From positions 124,001-188,000 of the forward strand of contig JADJTR010000005.1 of NCBI GenBank assembly GCA_016711085.1: a stretch of 64,000 nt of DNA, in the 5' to 3' direction. This document shows positions 1 to 8,281 of the stretch, piece by piece (the stretch's first letter is position 1; every line of letters starts with the position of its first letter). Made by a program: the position numbers and the translations under genes. The notes under the pieces were generated by a model. It ran no database searches and was not told the origin of the DNA. It saw only the letters and a list, made by a program, of their open reading frames with translations. This DNA is from Phyllobacteriaceae bacterium. GTDB taxonomy: Bacteria > Pseudomonadota > Alphaproteobacteria > Rhizobiales > Rhizobiaceae.

Positions 1-8
1 GAAACGGG

Positions 9-815
9 TCATTCTTCCGCCCATTTCGGTTTGCGCCGCGCCATGAAGGCGGCAATGCCCTCTCCCGCTTCGGTTCCGCGCACGGCGGCGGCGAAAACCC
101 GCGCCGCCTCCTCGAGGAAGCCGTCGTCATGGCCGGCGCGGGCGAACAACGCCTTGGTCGCGGCAGCCGCGCCGGGCGCGGCGCGCGTCAGTTCGGCAAG
201 CAATTCGGCCAGCGCCGCCTCGCCGTCCTCGGCGAAAATATCGGCAAGACCCATTTCCGCCGCCTCGCGTCCGCCCAGCCTCCGGCAGGAGAGCACCAAT
301 TGCAGCGCTTTTGGCCGGCCGAGCCGGGCGATGACATAGGGCGCGATCTGCGCCGGAACGAGGCCGAGGCTCGCCTCGGTGAGCGCGAATTTGGCGTTGG
401 CTGCAGCGATAACGAAATCGGAGGCAGCCGCCAACCCGAAACCGCCGCCGGCCGCCATGCCGTCGACCAGCGCGATGGTCGCAAACGGCAGCGCCGCATA
501 GCGAGCAAAGAAGCGCCCGCCGGCGCGGTTCATCGCCGCGATCGGGTCGTCCTCGCCCGGAGCGGGCGGATCGGCGATGGCCGCCAGCATGGCTTTAACG
601 TCGCCGCCGGCGGAGAATGCCCCGCCCGCGCCGCGCAGCACGAGCGCCCGCGCCCCGCCGGCTACGGCGACGTCGAGCGCGACCTCGACTTCGCCGACCA
701 GAGCCGCCGACAACGCATTCATGCTTCCCGGATCGTTCAACGTCAGCGACACGACACGGTTTTGCGCGATCGCCGCGATGAACCGGTAGGCCGGGAATTC
801 CATCGCCGCGCTCAT
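9..815 (-). CDS. Enoyl-CoA hydratase/isomerase family protein
   Basis: A 268-residue crotonase-fold protein, expected to hydrate (or isomerise) an enoyl-CoA in the cytosol. Both oxyanion-hole segments are readable: GGAFSAGGDVKAM near residue 65 and DGMAAGGGFGLAAASDF near residue 115, followed by TEASLGLVPAQIAPYV. The ATG overlaps the stop of the upstream carboxyltransferase gene (ATGA), so the two are translationally coupled and probably act in one acyl-CoA degradation pathway, as in leucine (Liu) or terpenoid (Atu) catabolism. Substrate cannot be read from sequence. An in-frame ATG 30 bases upstream is less likely because it lies inside the preceding gene. The operon probably continues beyond the left edge of the window. 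Confidence 0.85.
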   Translation of the reverse strand: MSAAMEFPAYRFIAAIAQNRVVSLTLNDPGSMNALSAALVGEVEVALDVAVAGGARALVLRGAGGAFSAGGDVKAMLAAIADPPAPGEDDPIAAMNRAGGRFFARYAALPFATIALVDGMAAGGGFGLAAASDFVIAAANAKFALTEASLGLVPAQIAPYVIARLGRPKALQLVLSCRRLGGREAAEMGLADIFAEDGEAALAELLAELTRAAPGAAAATKALFARAGHDDGFLEEAARVFAAAVRGTEAGEGIAAFMARRKPKWAEE

Positions 816-2422
816 GATCTGGCCACGCCAAAACTGTTCGGACATAAGACCCGCGCATCGCCCTCGGCGCAGACGGCCAGGCAAAGGGCGAGCACGCGGC
901 GCGAGTCGCGCGGATCGATCAGCCCGTCGTCCCACAGGCGCGCCGTGCCGAACAGCGCCGTCGACTGGGCGTCGTAGGCGGCGACAATCGCCTTGGCCTG
1001 ATCGTCGAACATTCCTTCCGGCGGCTCGACGCCCTTGGCCCGCATGCCGTCTTCCATGACAATGCGCATCACTTTCGCCGCCTGCTCGCCGCCCATCACG
1101 GCGATGCGGTTCGACGGCCACGAGAACACGAAGCGCGGCGCGAACGAGCGCCCGCACATGGCGTAGTGCCCGGCCCCGAATGCGCCGCCGATTTGCAAAG
1201 TGATTTTCGGCACGGAGGCGTTGGTGACCGCCTGGATCATTTTCGAACCGTGCTTGACGATGCCGGCGCGCTCCGCCTCGACCCCGACGATGAACCCGGT
1301 GGTGTTCTGAAGGAAGATCAGGCTCGCGCCAGATTGGCAACACAATTGAATGAACTGCGCCGCCTTGGCCGCGCCGTTGGCGTCGATCGGGCCATTGTTG
1401 GCGAGAATGCCGACGGCGCGGCCTTCGACGCGGGCGAAGCCGGTGACGGTGGAGACGCCCCAATCCGGCTTGAAATCGACGAAATCGGAGCCGTCGACCA
1501 GGCGGGCGATCAGCTCGCGCGCATCGTAGGGCTTCCGGTAATCGGGGGAACAGATCGACAGCATGTCCTCGGCGTCGAAAAGCGGTTCGGCGAAAACCGA
1601 CGGCCCGGCGACGCGGTCCCAGTTCCATGCGCCGACGATGTCGCGCGCCATGCGGATGGCGTCGGCATCGTCCTCGGCCAGATAGTCGCCGACGCCGGAA
1701 ATGGCGGCGTGCATTTCCGCCCCACCGAGATCCTCGTCAAAGGCGATTTCGCCGGTGGCGGCTTTCAACAGCGGCGGGCCGGCAAGGAAAACCTTGGAGC
1801 GTCCGCGCACCAGGATGACGTGGTCGGCGAGCCCGGTCTGGTAGGCCCCGCCCGCCGTCGACGAGCCATGCACGACGGAAACGACGGGCAGGCCTTTCGC
1901 CGACATCCGCGCCATGTTGGCGAAGGTGGCGCCGCCGCGCACGAACATCTCGGCCTGCAGCAGTAAATTCGCCCCGGCGCTTTCGACCAACTGGATGAAG
2001 GGCAGCCGGTTTTCCAGCGCGATCTCCTGCGCCCTGATCGCCTTTTCCACGCCAAGTGGATGCGCCGCGCCGCCCTTGATGCCGGAATCGTTGGCCGACA
2101 CCATGACGCGCACGCCGTTGACGACGCCAATGCCGGCGATGAGCCCGCCGCCGTACACATTGGTCTTGCCGTTGTCATCGTGCATGGCGAGGCCGGCAAG
2201 CGTCGACAGTTCGAGGAAAGGCTGGCCGCGATCGAGCAGCAGGTTGACGCGCTCGCGCGGCAGCAGCTGGCCGCGGGCGCGGAATTTGGCCTCGGCCTTG
2301 GCCGAGGCCTCCGGCGCCTTGGCTTCAAGGTCGCGGAATTGGGCGATCAGGTCGAGATGGCGGGCGCGGTTCTCCGCCATGCCGGCGGCGTTGGCATCGA
2401 ACCGGCTTTCAAGGACGGCCAT
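812..2422 (-). CDS. Acyl-CoA carboxylase, carboxyltransferase (beta) subunit
   Basis: A 536-residue carboxyltransferase with two crotonase-like halves, family of methylcrotonyl-, geranyl- and propionyl-CoA carboxylase beta subunits. It transfers CO2 from biotin to an acyl-CoA. Family segments seen are RGQLLPRERVNLLLDRG, VSANDSGIKGGAAHPL and VHGSSTAGGAYQTGLADHV in the N half, and ANNGPIDANGAAKAAQFIQL and GGAFGAGHYAMCGRSFAPRF in the C half. I chose the start MAVLESRFD because GGAGG sits four bases upstream; an ATG 30 bases earlier has no ribosome site. The biotin-carrying alpha subunit is not in the window and may lie to the left. Pairing with an enoyl-CoA hydratase suggests a LiuB/LiuC- or AtuC/AtuE-like pair, but substrate is inference. 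Confidence 0.85.
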   Translation of the reverse strand: MAVLESRFDANAAGMAENRARHLDLIAQFRDLEAKAPEASAKAEAKFRARGQLLPRERVNLLLDRGQPFLELSTLAGLAMHDDNGKTNVYGGGLIAGIGVVNGVRVMVSANDSGIKGGAAHPLGVEKAIRAQEIALENRLPFIQLVESAGANLLLQAEMFVRGGATFANMARMSAKGLPVVSVVHGSSTAGGAYQTGLADHVILVRGRSKVFLAGPPLLKAATGEIAFDEDLGGAEMHAAISGVGDYLAEDDADAIRMARDIVGAWNWDRVAGPSVFAEPLFDAEDMLSICSPDYRKPYDARELIARLVDGSDFVDFKPDWGVSTVTGFARVEGRAVGILANNGPIDANGAAKAAQFIQLCCQSGASLIFLQNTTGFIVGVEAERAGIVKHGSKMIQAVTNASVPKITLQIGGAFGAGHYAMCGRSFAPRFVFSWPSNRIAVMGGEQAAKVMRIVMEDGMRAKGVEPPEGMFDDQAKAIVAAYDAQSTALFGTARLWDDGLIDPRDSRRVLALCLAVCAEGDARVLCPNSFGVARS

Positions 2423-2469
2423 GTCGCCTCCGATGAATTGAGCGCCGCTCATTCTTGCATCACCAGCAG

Positions 2470-2488
2470 AAATGAGTCAAACTCATTT
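2470..2488. promoter_or_regulatory. Perfect palindromic operator for the divergent TetR regulator
   Basis: AAATGAGT-CAA-ACTCATTT is a perfect 8-bp inverted repeat with a 3-bp spacer in the gap between the divergent TetR gene and the carboxylase operon. The size and symmetry fit an operator bound by a TetR dimer. It overlaps the more upstream of two possible TetR-gene starts, favouring the downstream one. Autoregulation plus control of the carboxylase operon is inferred. Confidence 0.7.
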
Positions 2489-2489
2489 C

Positions 2490-3086
2490 ATGACAGAAGC
2501 GTCCCGAAAGCGCCGCATCCACGACCGCGACCGCGAGGCCGATATCATCGACGCGGCGCATCGCCTGTTTTCGGAAAAAGGCTTCGACGGAACCTCGGTG
2601 GCCGAGATCGCCCGCGCGGCCGAGGTCGCCGAGGGCACGCTTTACCTCTACGCCGCCACCAAGCGCGACCTGCTCGCCAAGGTGATCGAGCGCTGGTACG
2701 CCGGCCTGATCGACGCGTTGAAGCACACGCTCGACGCCGAGCCGGACGCGAAGGCGAAGCTCCACGCCTTCGTCCGCGCCCAGTTCGCCGTCTTCGTCGA
2801 TCACGCCGCCTTCGGCCGCCTGCTCGCCCGCGACATCCGCGCCGAACCCGGCTACCGCGAATCCGCGCTTTACCGCATGAACCGCGACTACACCCGCCTG
2901 TTCATGGATCTCCTGCGCCAGGGCCAGGCCGAGGGCGTCATCCGCGATGATCTGCTGCTCGATATCGCCCGCGATCTGTTCTTCGGCGGCATCGAGCACG
3001 CCGCCATCGCCGGCGTGTCGCGCGAGACGCTCAATCCCCGCGCGCGGGCGTTTTTCGAGACGTGGTGGGCGGGGGTGCGGGCCTGA
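2490..3086 (+). CDS. TetR family transcriptional regulator
   Basis: A 198-residue TetR/AcrR repressor. The N-terminal helix-turn-helix is clear (IIDAAHRLFSEKGFDGTSV, then AEVAEGTLYLYAATKRDLL), followed by a helical ligand-binding domain ending RARAFFETWWAGVRA. It is divergent from the acyl-CoA carboxylase/hydratase genes, with a perfect palindrome between them, so it most likely represses that operon until an acyl-CoA or related ligand binds. An ATG 18 bases upstream would put the operator inside the coding sequence, so I prefer MTEASRK; neither start has a strong ribosome site. Confidence 0.85.
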   Translation: MTEASRKRRIHDRDREADIIDAAHRLFSEKGFDGTSVAEIARAAEVAEGTLYLYAATKRDLLAKVIERWYAGLIDALKHTLDAEPDAKAKLHAFVRAQFAVFVDHAAFGRLLARDIRAEPGYRESALYRMNRDYTRLFMDLLRQGQAEGVIRDDLLLDIARDLFFGGIEHAAIAGVSRETLNPRARAFFETWWAGVRA

Positions 3087-3141
3087 ATCAATGTGTTCGT
3101 TGAAAGCGACGCTCTCGTGCTTCGAAGGACGAGGGCAATCC

Positions 3142-6100
3142 CTACCCCGCCGCGGCAAGCAGGCTGGCGTTGCCACCCGCCGCCGTGGTGTCGACCGAAA
3201 CGGTGCGCTCCACACACAGCGTCGCCGCGTCGAGCGAAACAACCAACGGAACGATCGGTCCGATGCGCCGCGCCAGCGCCCGGCGCACGAAGCGCAGCGT
3301 TTCATCGTCGCCGCCACATAACGCGACATCGAAGCGCCCGTCGACCAGCAGCGCCTCGGACGGCTGCCCGTCGAATACGGCGAGCGGCAGCCCCTGCCCC
3401 ATGAGCGGCTTCAGCGCCGCGCTCGCGCCCGCGCCGATCGCGACGACGGCGTTGCCGCAGCCGAGCGCGGCTACCGCCTGCGCCAGCAATGTTTCCGCCG
3501 ACGGCCCAAGGCAGAGCGCCGCGCCTCTGGGGCTGAGCGCCAGCGTGTTGGCTTCGCCGGTCGGTCCTGGCAGGTCGACCGGACCGAAATCGAGCCCGGC
3601 CGCTTCCGCCACCGCTTCGCCCGCCTTGCCGCGCAGCAATTTGCGCAGCATCGCGACGCGGTCCGTCCGCGACGCCCATTCGCCGGCGTCCGGCGCGGCG
3701 TCATGCTCGGGACCGACTTCGGCGCCGCCGAAACGCCCGCCGGAATCGAGCCGCGCCGGCTTGAGAAAACGCGGCAGATAATGCGGCCCGCCCGCCTTTG
3801 GTCCGGTGCCCGAAAGTCCCTCGCCGCCAAAGGGCTGCGCGCCCACCACCGCGCCGATCTGGTTGCGATTGACGTAGACATTGCCGGCGCGGATGCGATC
3901 GAGCACGCGCTGCACGCGTTCGTCGATGCGCGTGTGCAGCGCGAAGGTCAGGCCGTAACCGCGCGCGTTGATTCGGGAAATCGTCTCGTCGAGCTCGTCG
4001 GCCTCGAAGGTCGCGACATGCAGCACCGGGCCGAACACTTCGCGCTCGACCGCGCCGATGCCGTCGGTCGCCAGCACCGTCGGCGCGACGAAAAGGCCAT
4101 CGTTCGGCGCGTCGAGGCGGGCGATCAGGCGGCCGGCCCGCTCTTCCTGCGCCACATAGGCGGCGATTCCGGCCTGCGCCTCATTGTCGATCACCGGGCC
4201 GACATCGGTGGCCGGATCGGCCGGGTCGCCGAGCGTGAGCGCCGCCATCGCGCCTTTCAGCATCGCCGTCACCTTCGCCGCGACGTCCTTCTGCACATAA
4301 AGCACGCGCAGCGCCGAGCAGCGCTGGCCGGCAGACTGGAAGGCGGAAGCGAGGATGTCGCGCACCGCCTGCTCGGGCAGTGCGGTGGAATCGACGATCA
4401 TGGCGTTGATTCCGCCGGTCTCGGCGATCAGCAGCCCGTCCGGCGCGGCGTGTTCGGCGAGCGACCGCTCGATCAATCTCGCCACTTCGGTCGAACCGGT
4501 GAAGCACACCCCGGCGATGCGCGGATCAGCGGTGAGCGGCGCGCCGGCGTTCGGGCCGTCGCCGCAAACGAGCTGCAGCGCGTCGGCGGGAATTCCGGCC
4601 TCATGCAGGAGTTTAACCGCGCGCGCCGCGATCAAGGGCGTCTGTTCGGCCGGCTTGGCGACGACCGCGTTGCCGGCGGCGAGCGCCGCGGCGACCTGCC
4701 CGGTGAAAATGGCGAGCGGGAAATTCCACGGCGAGATGGCGACGATGACGCCGCGCGCCTCGCCGGAATGCCGTTCCGCCTCGTCGGCGTAATAGCGCAG
4801 GAAGTCGACCGCCTCGCGCAATTCGGCAATGGCGTCGGTCAACGTCTTGCCTGCCTCGCGGCAGGCGAGCGCCAGGAATTCGCCGGTGTTGGCCTCGTAG
4901 AGGTCGGCGGTCCGGCGCAGGATCGCGGCGCGTTGTGCGGCCGAGGTCGATGACCAACCGGCGAAACCGCCGAGCGCCACCGTTACCGCCGCGCGGGCGG
5001 ATTCTGGCGTGGCTTCTAGGACTTCGCCGACGATGTCGGAGGGTGTGGCGGGGTTGAAAATCAGGCGTGCGTCATCACCTTGCTTGCGCGCTTTCTCACC
5101 CCCGCCCCCGACCCCTCCCCTCAAGGGGGAGGGGAGATCGGTGGGCGTCCCCCCTCCCCCTTGACGGGAAGGGTCGGGGGTGGGGGCAATGCCCGCGGCG
5201 GACCGCCATCGGTACGGCGCCATGAACGGCGCGCGGACGGAGAGCAATCGCTCCAGCGTCGCCGGATCCTGGACGTCGTATCCGCGCGAATTCACCCGCG
5301 CGCCGAAGAGCCCGTCCGGCGGCGCAATCGCCGGATTGCGTTTGGTCGAAAGCGCCTCCAAGGCCGCGAACGGATCGGCGGCGATGGCTTCAGGCGCGAC
5401 ATCCTCGTCGACGATCTGGTGGACGAAGGAAGAGTTGGCGCCGTTCTCGAGCAGCCGGCGCACCAGATAGGCGAGCAGATCCTCATGCGCGCCGACCGGC
5501 GCGTAGATGCGGCAGCGTGCGCCGCCCTTGACCAGTTCCTCGTGCAGCGCCTCGCCCATGCCGTGCAGACGCTGGAACTCGAACAATGCGCCCGCCGGCG
5601 CCAACGCCAGCACCGTCGCCGCCGTGTGGGCGTTGTGCGTGGCGAATTGCGGATAGATGCGGTCGGCGGAGGCGAACAGTTTGGCGGCGCAGGCGATGTA
5701 GGAGACGTCGGTCGCCGCCTTGCGCGTGAACACGGGAAAGCCGGTCAGGCCGAGCATCTGCGCCTTCTTGATTTCCGAATCCCAATATGCGCCCTTGACC
5801 AGGCGCACCATGATGCGCCGGTCGAGCTTTTCGGCCAACGCGTTGAGCCAATCGATGACAAAAGGCGCGCGCGGACCGTAGGCCTGCACCACCACCCCGA
5901 AACCGTCCCAACCGGTTAACGACGCATCACTCAGAACCGCCTCGATCGCATCGAGCGACAGGTCGAGCCGGTCGGCTTCCTCGGCGTCGATGTTGAGGCC
6001 GATGCGCGCCGCTTTCGCCGCCTGGGCCAGGCTCAGCAGGCGGTCGGCCAGGACCGGCAGCATCGACGCCTTTTTCAGCGTCTCGTAGCGCGGGTGCAGC

Positions 6101-6831
6101 GCCGACAGCTTGACCGAGATGCCCGGATTGGCGCGCGCATCGTCGCTTTTCGCCTCGCGCGCGATCGCCGCGATGGCGTCCGCATAGGCGCGGTGATAGC
6201 GAGCCGCATCGGCCTCGGTGCGCGCCGCTTCGCCCAGCATGTCGAAGGAATGGGTGTAGCCGCGCCCATTGGCGGCGCGGCCGCGCCTCAGCGCTTCCTC
6301 GATGGTGCGCCCCAGCACGAACTGGTCGCCGAGCTCACGCATCGCGGCGCCGACCGCGGTGCGGATCACCGGCTCGCCGAGGCGGCGGATCATGGCGCGC
6401 AGCGTCTCGCCGACGCCGCCCTTGCCTTCGTCGAGCACGCGTCCGGTCAGCATCAGCGCCCAGGTCGAGGCATTGACGAAGATCGAGGCCGATGAGCCGG
6501 AATGCGACGACCAATCATGCGGCGCGATCTTGTCGCGAATCAGCTCGTCCATGGTTGTGGCGTCGGGCACGCGCAGCAGCGCCTCGGCCAGACACATCAG
6601 CGCCACACCCTCGCCCGTCGACAGCCCGTATTCGGAGAGAAACGATTCCATCAGCTTCGGTTCGGAAGTCGCCCGCACGGCCCGCACCAGATCCGCGCCA
6701 CGCGCCGAGATGGCCGACCGGTCGCGCGCCGACAGCGCCGCGATGCCGCTGAGCCGCGCGAAGTCATCCTCCTCGTCGGCGATGACATGGACGCGAAGGG
6801 CGGCGCGAAGCTCGGCGAGGCGGTCGGGCAT
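3142..6831 (-). CDS. putA: Bifunctional proline dehydrogenase / P5C dehydrogenase (PutA)
   Basis: A 1229-residue PutA that oxidises proline to glutamate. The FAD proline dehydrogenase half shows VRLVKGAYWDSEIKKAQ, FATHNAHT and YAPVGAHEDLLAYLVRRLLE. The NAD P5C dehydrogenase half shows ISPWNFPLAIFTGQ, the glutamate in ETGGINAMIVDS and the catalytic cysteine in SAGQRCSALRVLY. An extra C-terminal ALDH-like domain follows. The N-terminal ribbon-helix-helix DNA-binding domain of type A PutA is absent, so regulation must come from outside; the divergent Lrp-type gene is the candidate. Residues ~548-578, between the two enzymes, are encoded by a ~90-bp palindromic element read in frame as a Pro/Gly-rich segment not normal in PutA. 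Confidence 0.95.
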   Translation of the reverse strand: MPDRLAELRAALRVHVIADEEDDFARLSGIAALSARDRSAISARGADLVRAVRATSEPKLMESFLSEYGLSTGEGVALMCLAEALLRVPDATTMDELIRDKIAPHDWSSHSGSSASIFVNASTWALMLTGRVLDEGKGGVGETLRAMIRRLGEPVIRTAVGAAMRELGDQFVLGRTIEEALRRGRAANGRGYTHSFDMLGEAARTEADAARYHRAYADAIAAIAREAKSDDARANPGISVKLSALHPRYETLKKASMLPVLADRLLSLAQAAKAARIGLNIDAEEADRLDLSLDAIEAVLSDASLTGWDGFGVVVQAYGPRAPFVIDWLNALAEKLDRRIMVRLVKGAYWDSEIKKAQMLGLTGFPVFTRKAATDVSYIACAAKLFASADRIYPQFATHNAHTAATVLALAPAGALFEFQRLHGMGEALHEELVKGGARCRIYAPVGAHEDLLAYLVRRLLENGANSSFVHQIVDEDVAPEAIAADPFAALEALSTKRNPAIAPPDGLFGARVNSRGYDVQDPATLERLLSVRAPFMAPYRWRSAAGIAPTPDPSRQGGGGTPTDLPSPLRGGVGGGGEKARKQGDDARLIFNPATPSDIVGEVLEATPESARAAVTVALGGFAGWSSTSAAQRAAILRRTADLYEANTGEFLALACREAGKTLTDAIAELREAVDFLRYYADEAERHSGEARGVIVAISPWNFPLAIFTGQVAAALAAGNAVVAKPAEQTPLIAARAVKLLHEAGIPADALQLVCGDGPNAGAPLTADPRIAGVCFTGSTEVARLIERSLAEHAAPDGLLIAETGGINAMIVDSTALPEQAVRDILASAFQSAGQRCSALRVLYVQKDVAAKVTAMLKGAMAALTLGDPADPATDVGPVIDNEAQAGIAAYVAQEERAGRLIARLDAPNDGLFVAPTVLATDGIGAVEREVFGPVLHVATFEADELDETISRINARGYGLTFALHTRIDERVQRVLDRIRAGNVYVNRNQIGAVVGAQPFGGEGLSGTGPKAGGPHYLPRFLKPARLDSGGRFGGAEVGPEHDAAPDAGEWASRTDRVAMLRKLLRGKAGEAVAEAAGLDFGPVDLPGPTGEANTLALSPRGAALCLGPSAETLLAQAVAALGCGNAVVAIGAGASAALKPLMGQGLPLAVFDGQPSEALLVDGRFDVALCGGDDETLRFVRRALARRIGPIVPLVVSLDAATLCVERTVSVDTTAAGGNASLLAAAG
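5098..5187. repeat. Palindromic repeat element, copy A, in frame inside putA
   Basis: About 90 bp with arms of C-rich then G-rich sequence that pair end to end; the left arm carries CCCCTCAAGGGGGAGGGG. It is related in sequence and architecture to the elements near 37.5, 41.6 and 45.2 kb. Read on the minus strand it adds about 30 residues (PDPSRQGGGG ... SPLRGGVGGGG) between the PutA catalytic domains without breaking the frame. Confidence 0.8.
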
Positions 6832-6969
6832 GGCAAAGATTCCGGCAAATTGTGATTTCGCCTAAAATAGCACCGCGCCGCAAATCATGCCGGACTGTTT
6901 TTTCGCAGGTATTGCATCAAACGACCCGCAAAACTAAGAGAACGCACTCCAAACGGAGCGTATAACGTC
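6832..6969. promoter_or_regulatory. Divergent putA-putR promoter region
   Basis: This 138-bp gap must hold the promoters for putA (leftward) and its Lrp-type regulator (rightward). It is locally AT-richer than its neighbours, with a T-run and TTGCAT upstream of AACTAAGA as a weak sigma-70-like pair for the regulator. In alphaproteobacteria the Lrp-type PutR binds here and activates putA with proline; exact sites were not resolved. Confidence 0.45.
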
Positions 6970-7422
6970 ATGCCTGACGATCAATTGGACCGCATCGACC
7001 GCAACATCCTCGCCGCCCTCTCCTGCGAGGGCCGCCTCTCCTCGGCGGACTTGGCGCAGAAGGTCGGCCTGTCGAAAACGCCGGTGCAGGCTCGCGTCAA
7101 GCGGCTGGAGCGCGACGGCTTCATCCGCGGCTACGCCGCCCAGATCGACCGCGCCCGCATGGGCGAAGGCCATATCGCCTTCGTTCAGGTGACCTTGTCG
7201 GACACGCGCTCGGCCGCGCTGGACGCCTTCAACAAGGCGGTGCGCCTCGTGCCCGAAATCGAGGAATGCCACATGATCGCCGGCGGCTTCGACTATCTGC
7301 TGAAGGTGCGCACCCGCGACATCGTCGCCTACCGCCGCATCATGGGCGAGAAAATCTCCTCGCTGCCGGCGGTGGCGAACACCTCCACCTTCGTGGCGAT
7401 GGAGACGGTGAAGGAGGGGTGA
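6970..7422 (+). CDS. putR: Lrp/AsnC family regulator, probable proline-responsive PutR
   Basis: A 150-residue Lrp/AsnC protein. The N-terminal winged helix reads LDRIDRNILAALSCEGRLSSADLAQKVGLSKTPVQ with the start MPDDQLD, followed by the RAM ligand-binding domain (VPEIEECHMIAGGFDYLLKV near residues 95-115). It is divergent from putA. In Agrobacterium and relatives PutR in this position activates putA in response to proline, and the PutA here lacks its own DNA-binding domain, so the same role is inferred. Confidence 0.85.
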   Translation: MPDDQLDRIDRNILAALSCEGRLSSADLAQKVGLSKTPVQARVKRLERDGFIRGYAAQIDRARMGEGHIAFVQVTLSDTRSAALDAFNKAVRLVPEIEECHMIAGGFDYLLKVRTRDIVAYRRIMGEKISSLPAVANTSTFVAMETVKEG

Positions 7423-7555
7423 GTTCATTATGAATATTTGCATTTCAACGTAGAATCACTCAATTCTGGAAAGGTGATCGTTGGAGCGGCGTTCATATTC
7501 GAATTAAGTGTCGATGTGCATTAAATTGCCATCCACTGCCGCAAAGGATCAAAAA

Positions 7556-8143
7556 ATGAAGTCTAAGTTTTTAATTGGATTAAGCTTACTAATCGGAGGC
7601 AGCGCAGTTGCTTCTGAAGTAAAAATGTGGGTATCCGTAGATCAAACCGATAGAATGACTTGCCCTTCAGAGAATTGCGGTAAGGTTGGTCGACTTTTTT
7701 TCCGCGAATCGGCTGTTGTTCATGAAATTGTTGGAACATGGGCTAGAGTGACAAAATATTATGACGACGCGTGCTCCAGCGGAGTATCTGTATACGTTGA
7801 TAGCGGCCCGAATAAATGTAATTCAGCCAATGGTATTAGCAATGGAAAAGTTGCGGAATGGGTAAAGCTCGAACATCTTAATTTAATCAGACCTGATGAT
7901 CCTGGGGCCGGCGCAACCGGGGCAGCTAAGCTGGTTGCTGGGTCCGATGATTTTCGGCTTTATGCGGAACAATTTACGATAGCTGCGGTAGAGTTGATAG
8001 AAAAACAAATATGTAGCGAAACCGATTTTATTGATAACGGCGGATGGATTAAGTCTACAAACCGAGGTGAAGGGATATATTTCACTTATTGCAGAAATAA
8101 AAAAATATATCTCGATGTTGCAAGTGGAAATATTTCAAAATAA
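7556..8143 (+). CDS. Secreted hypothetical protein, SH3-like, AT-rich (probable transfer)
   Basis: A 195-residue protein with a Sec signal peptide (MKSKFLIGLSLLIGGSAVASE) and an SH3b-like segment in which paired cysteines (TCPSENCGKVGRLF) are followed by VHEIVGTWARVTKYY and AEWVKLEHL. The C-terminal half has no recognised family. AAGGA lies seven bases before the chosen ATG; an upstream in-frame ATG has no such site. Base and codon use are strikingly AT-rich (many AAA, ATA, TTA codons) against the GC-rich neighbourhood, and the flanks share this, so horizontal acquisition is likely. Function unknown; perhaps an envelope protein. Confidence 0.6.
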   Translation: MKSKFLIGLSLLIGGSAVASEVKMWVSVDQTDRMTCPSENCGKVGRLFFRESAVVHEIVGTWARVTKYYDDACSSGVSVYVDSGPNKCNSANGISNGKVAEWVKLEHLNLIRPDDPGAGATGAAKLVAGSDDFRLYAEQFTIAAVELIEKQICSETDFIDNGGWIKSTNRGEGIYFTYCRNKKIYLDVASGNISK

Positions 8144-8281
8144 CAAAAAATATGTCAGCTGCGAAGTGCGCTTAGAAGTGTAAATTACGGCACGTCGCCC
8201 ATTGCAGATTATTGTTAATTGCCTAATTAGCCGCTTGGAATTCAATTCTAGTGTCAATTACTAAGAATATATGTTGCGGCT

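Noticed and set aside
9..1628. A 539-residue frame that extends the hydratase far upstream.
   Set aside because: The extra N-terminal part is Arg-rich shadow text inside the carboxyltransferase gene; the hydratase fold begins at MSAAMEF.
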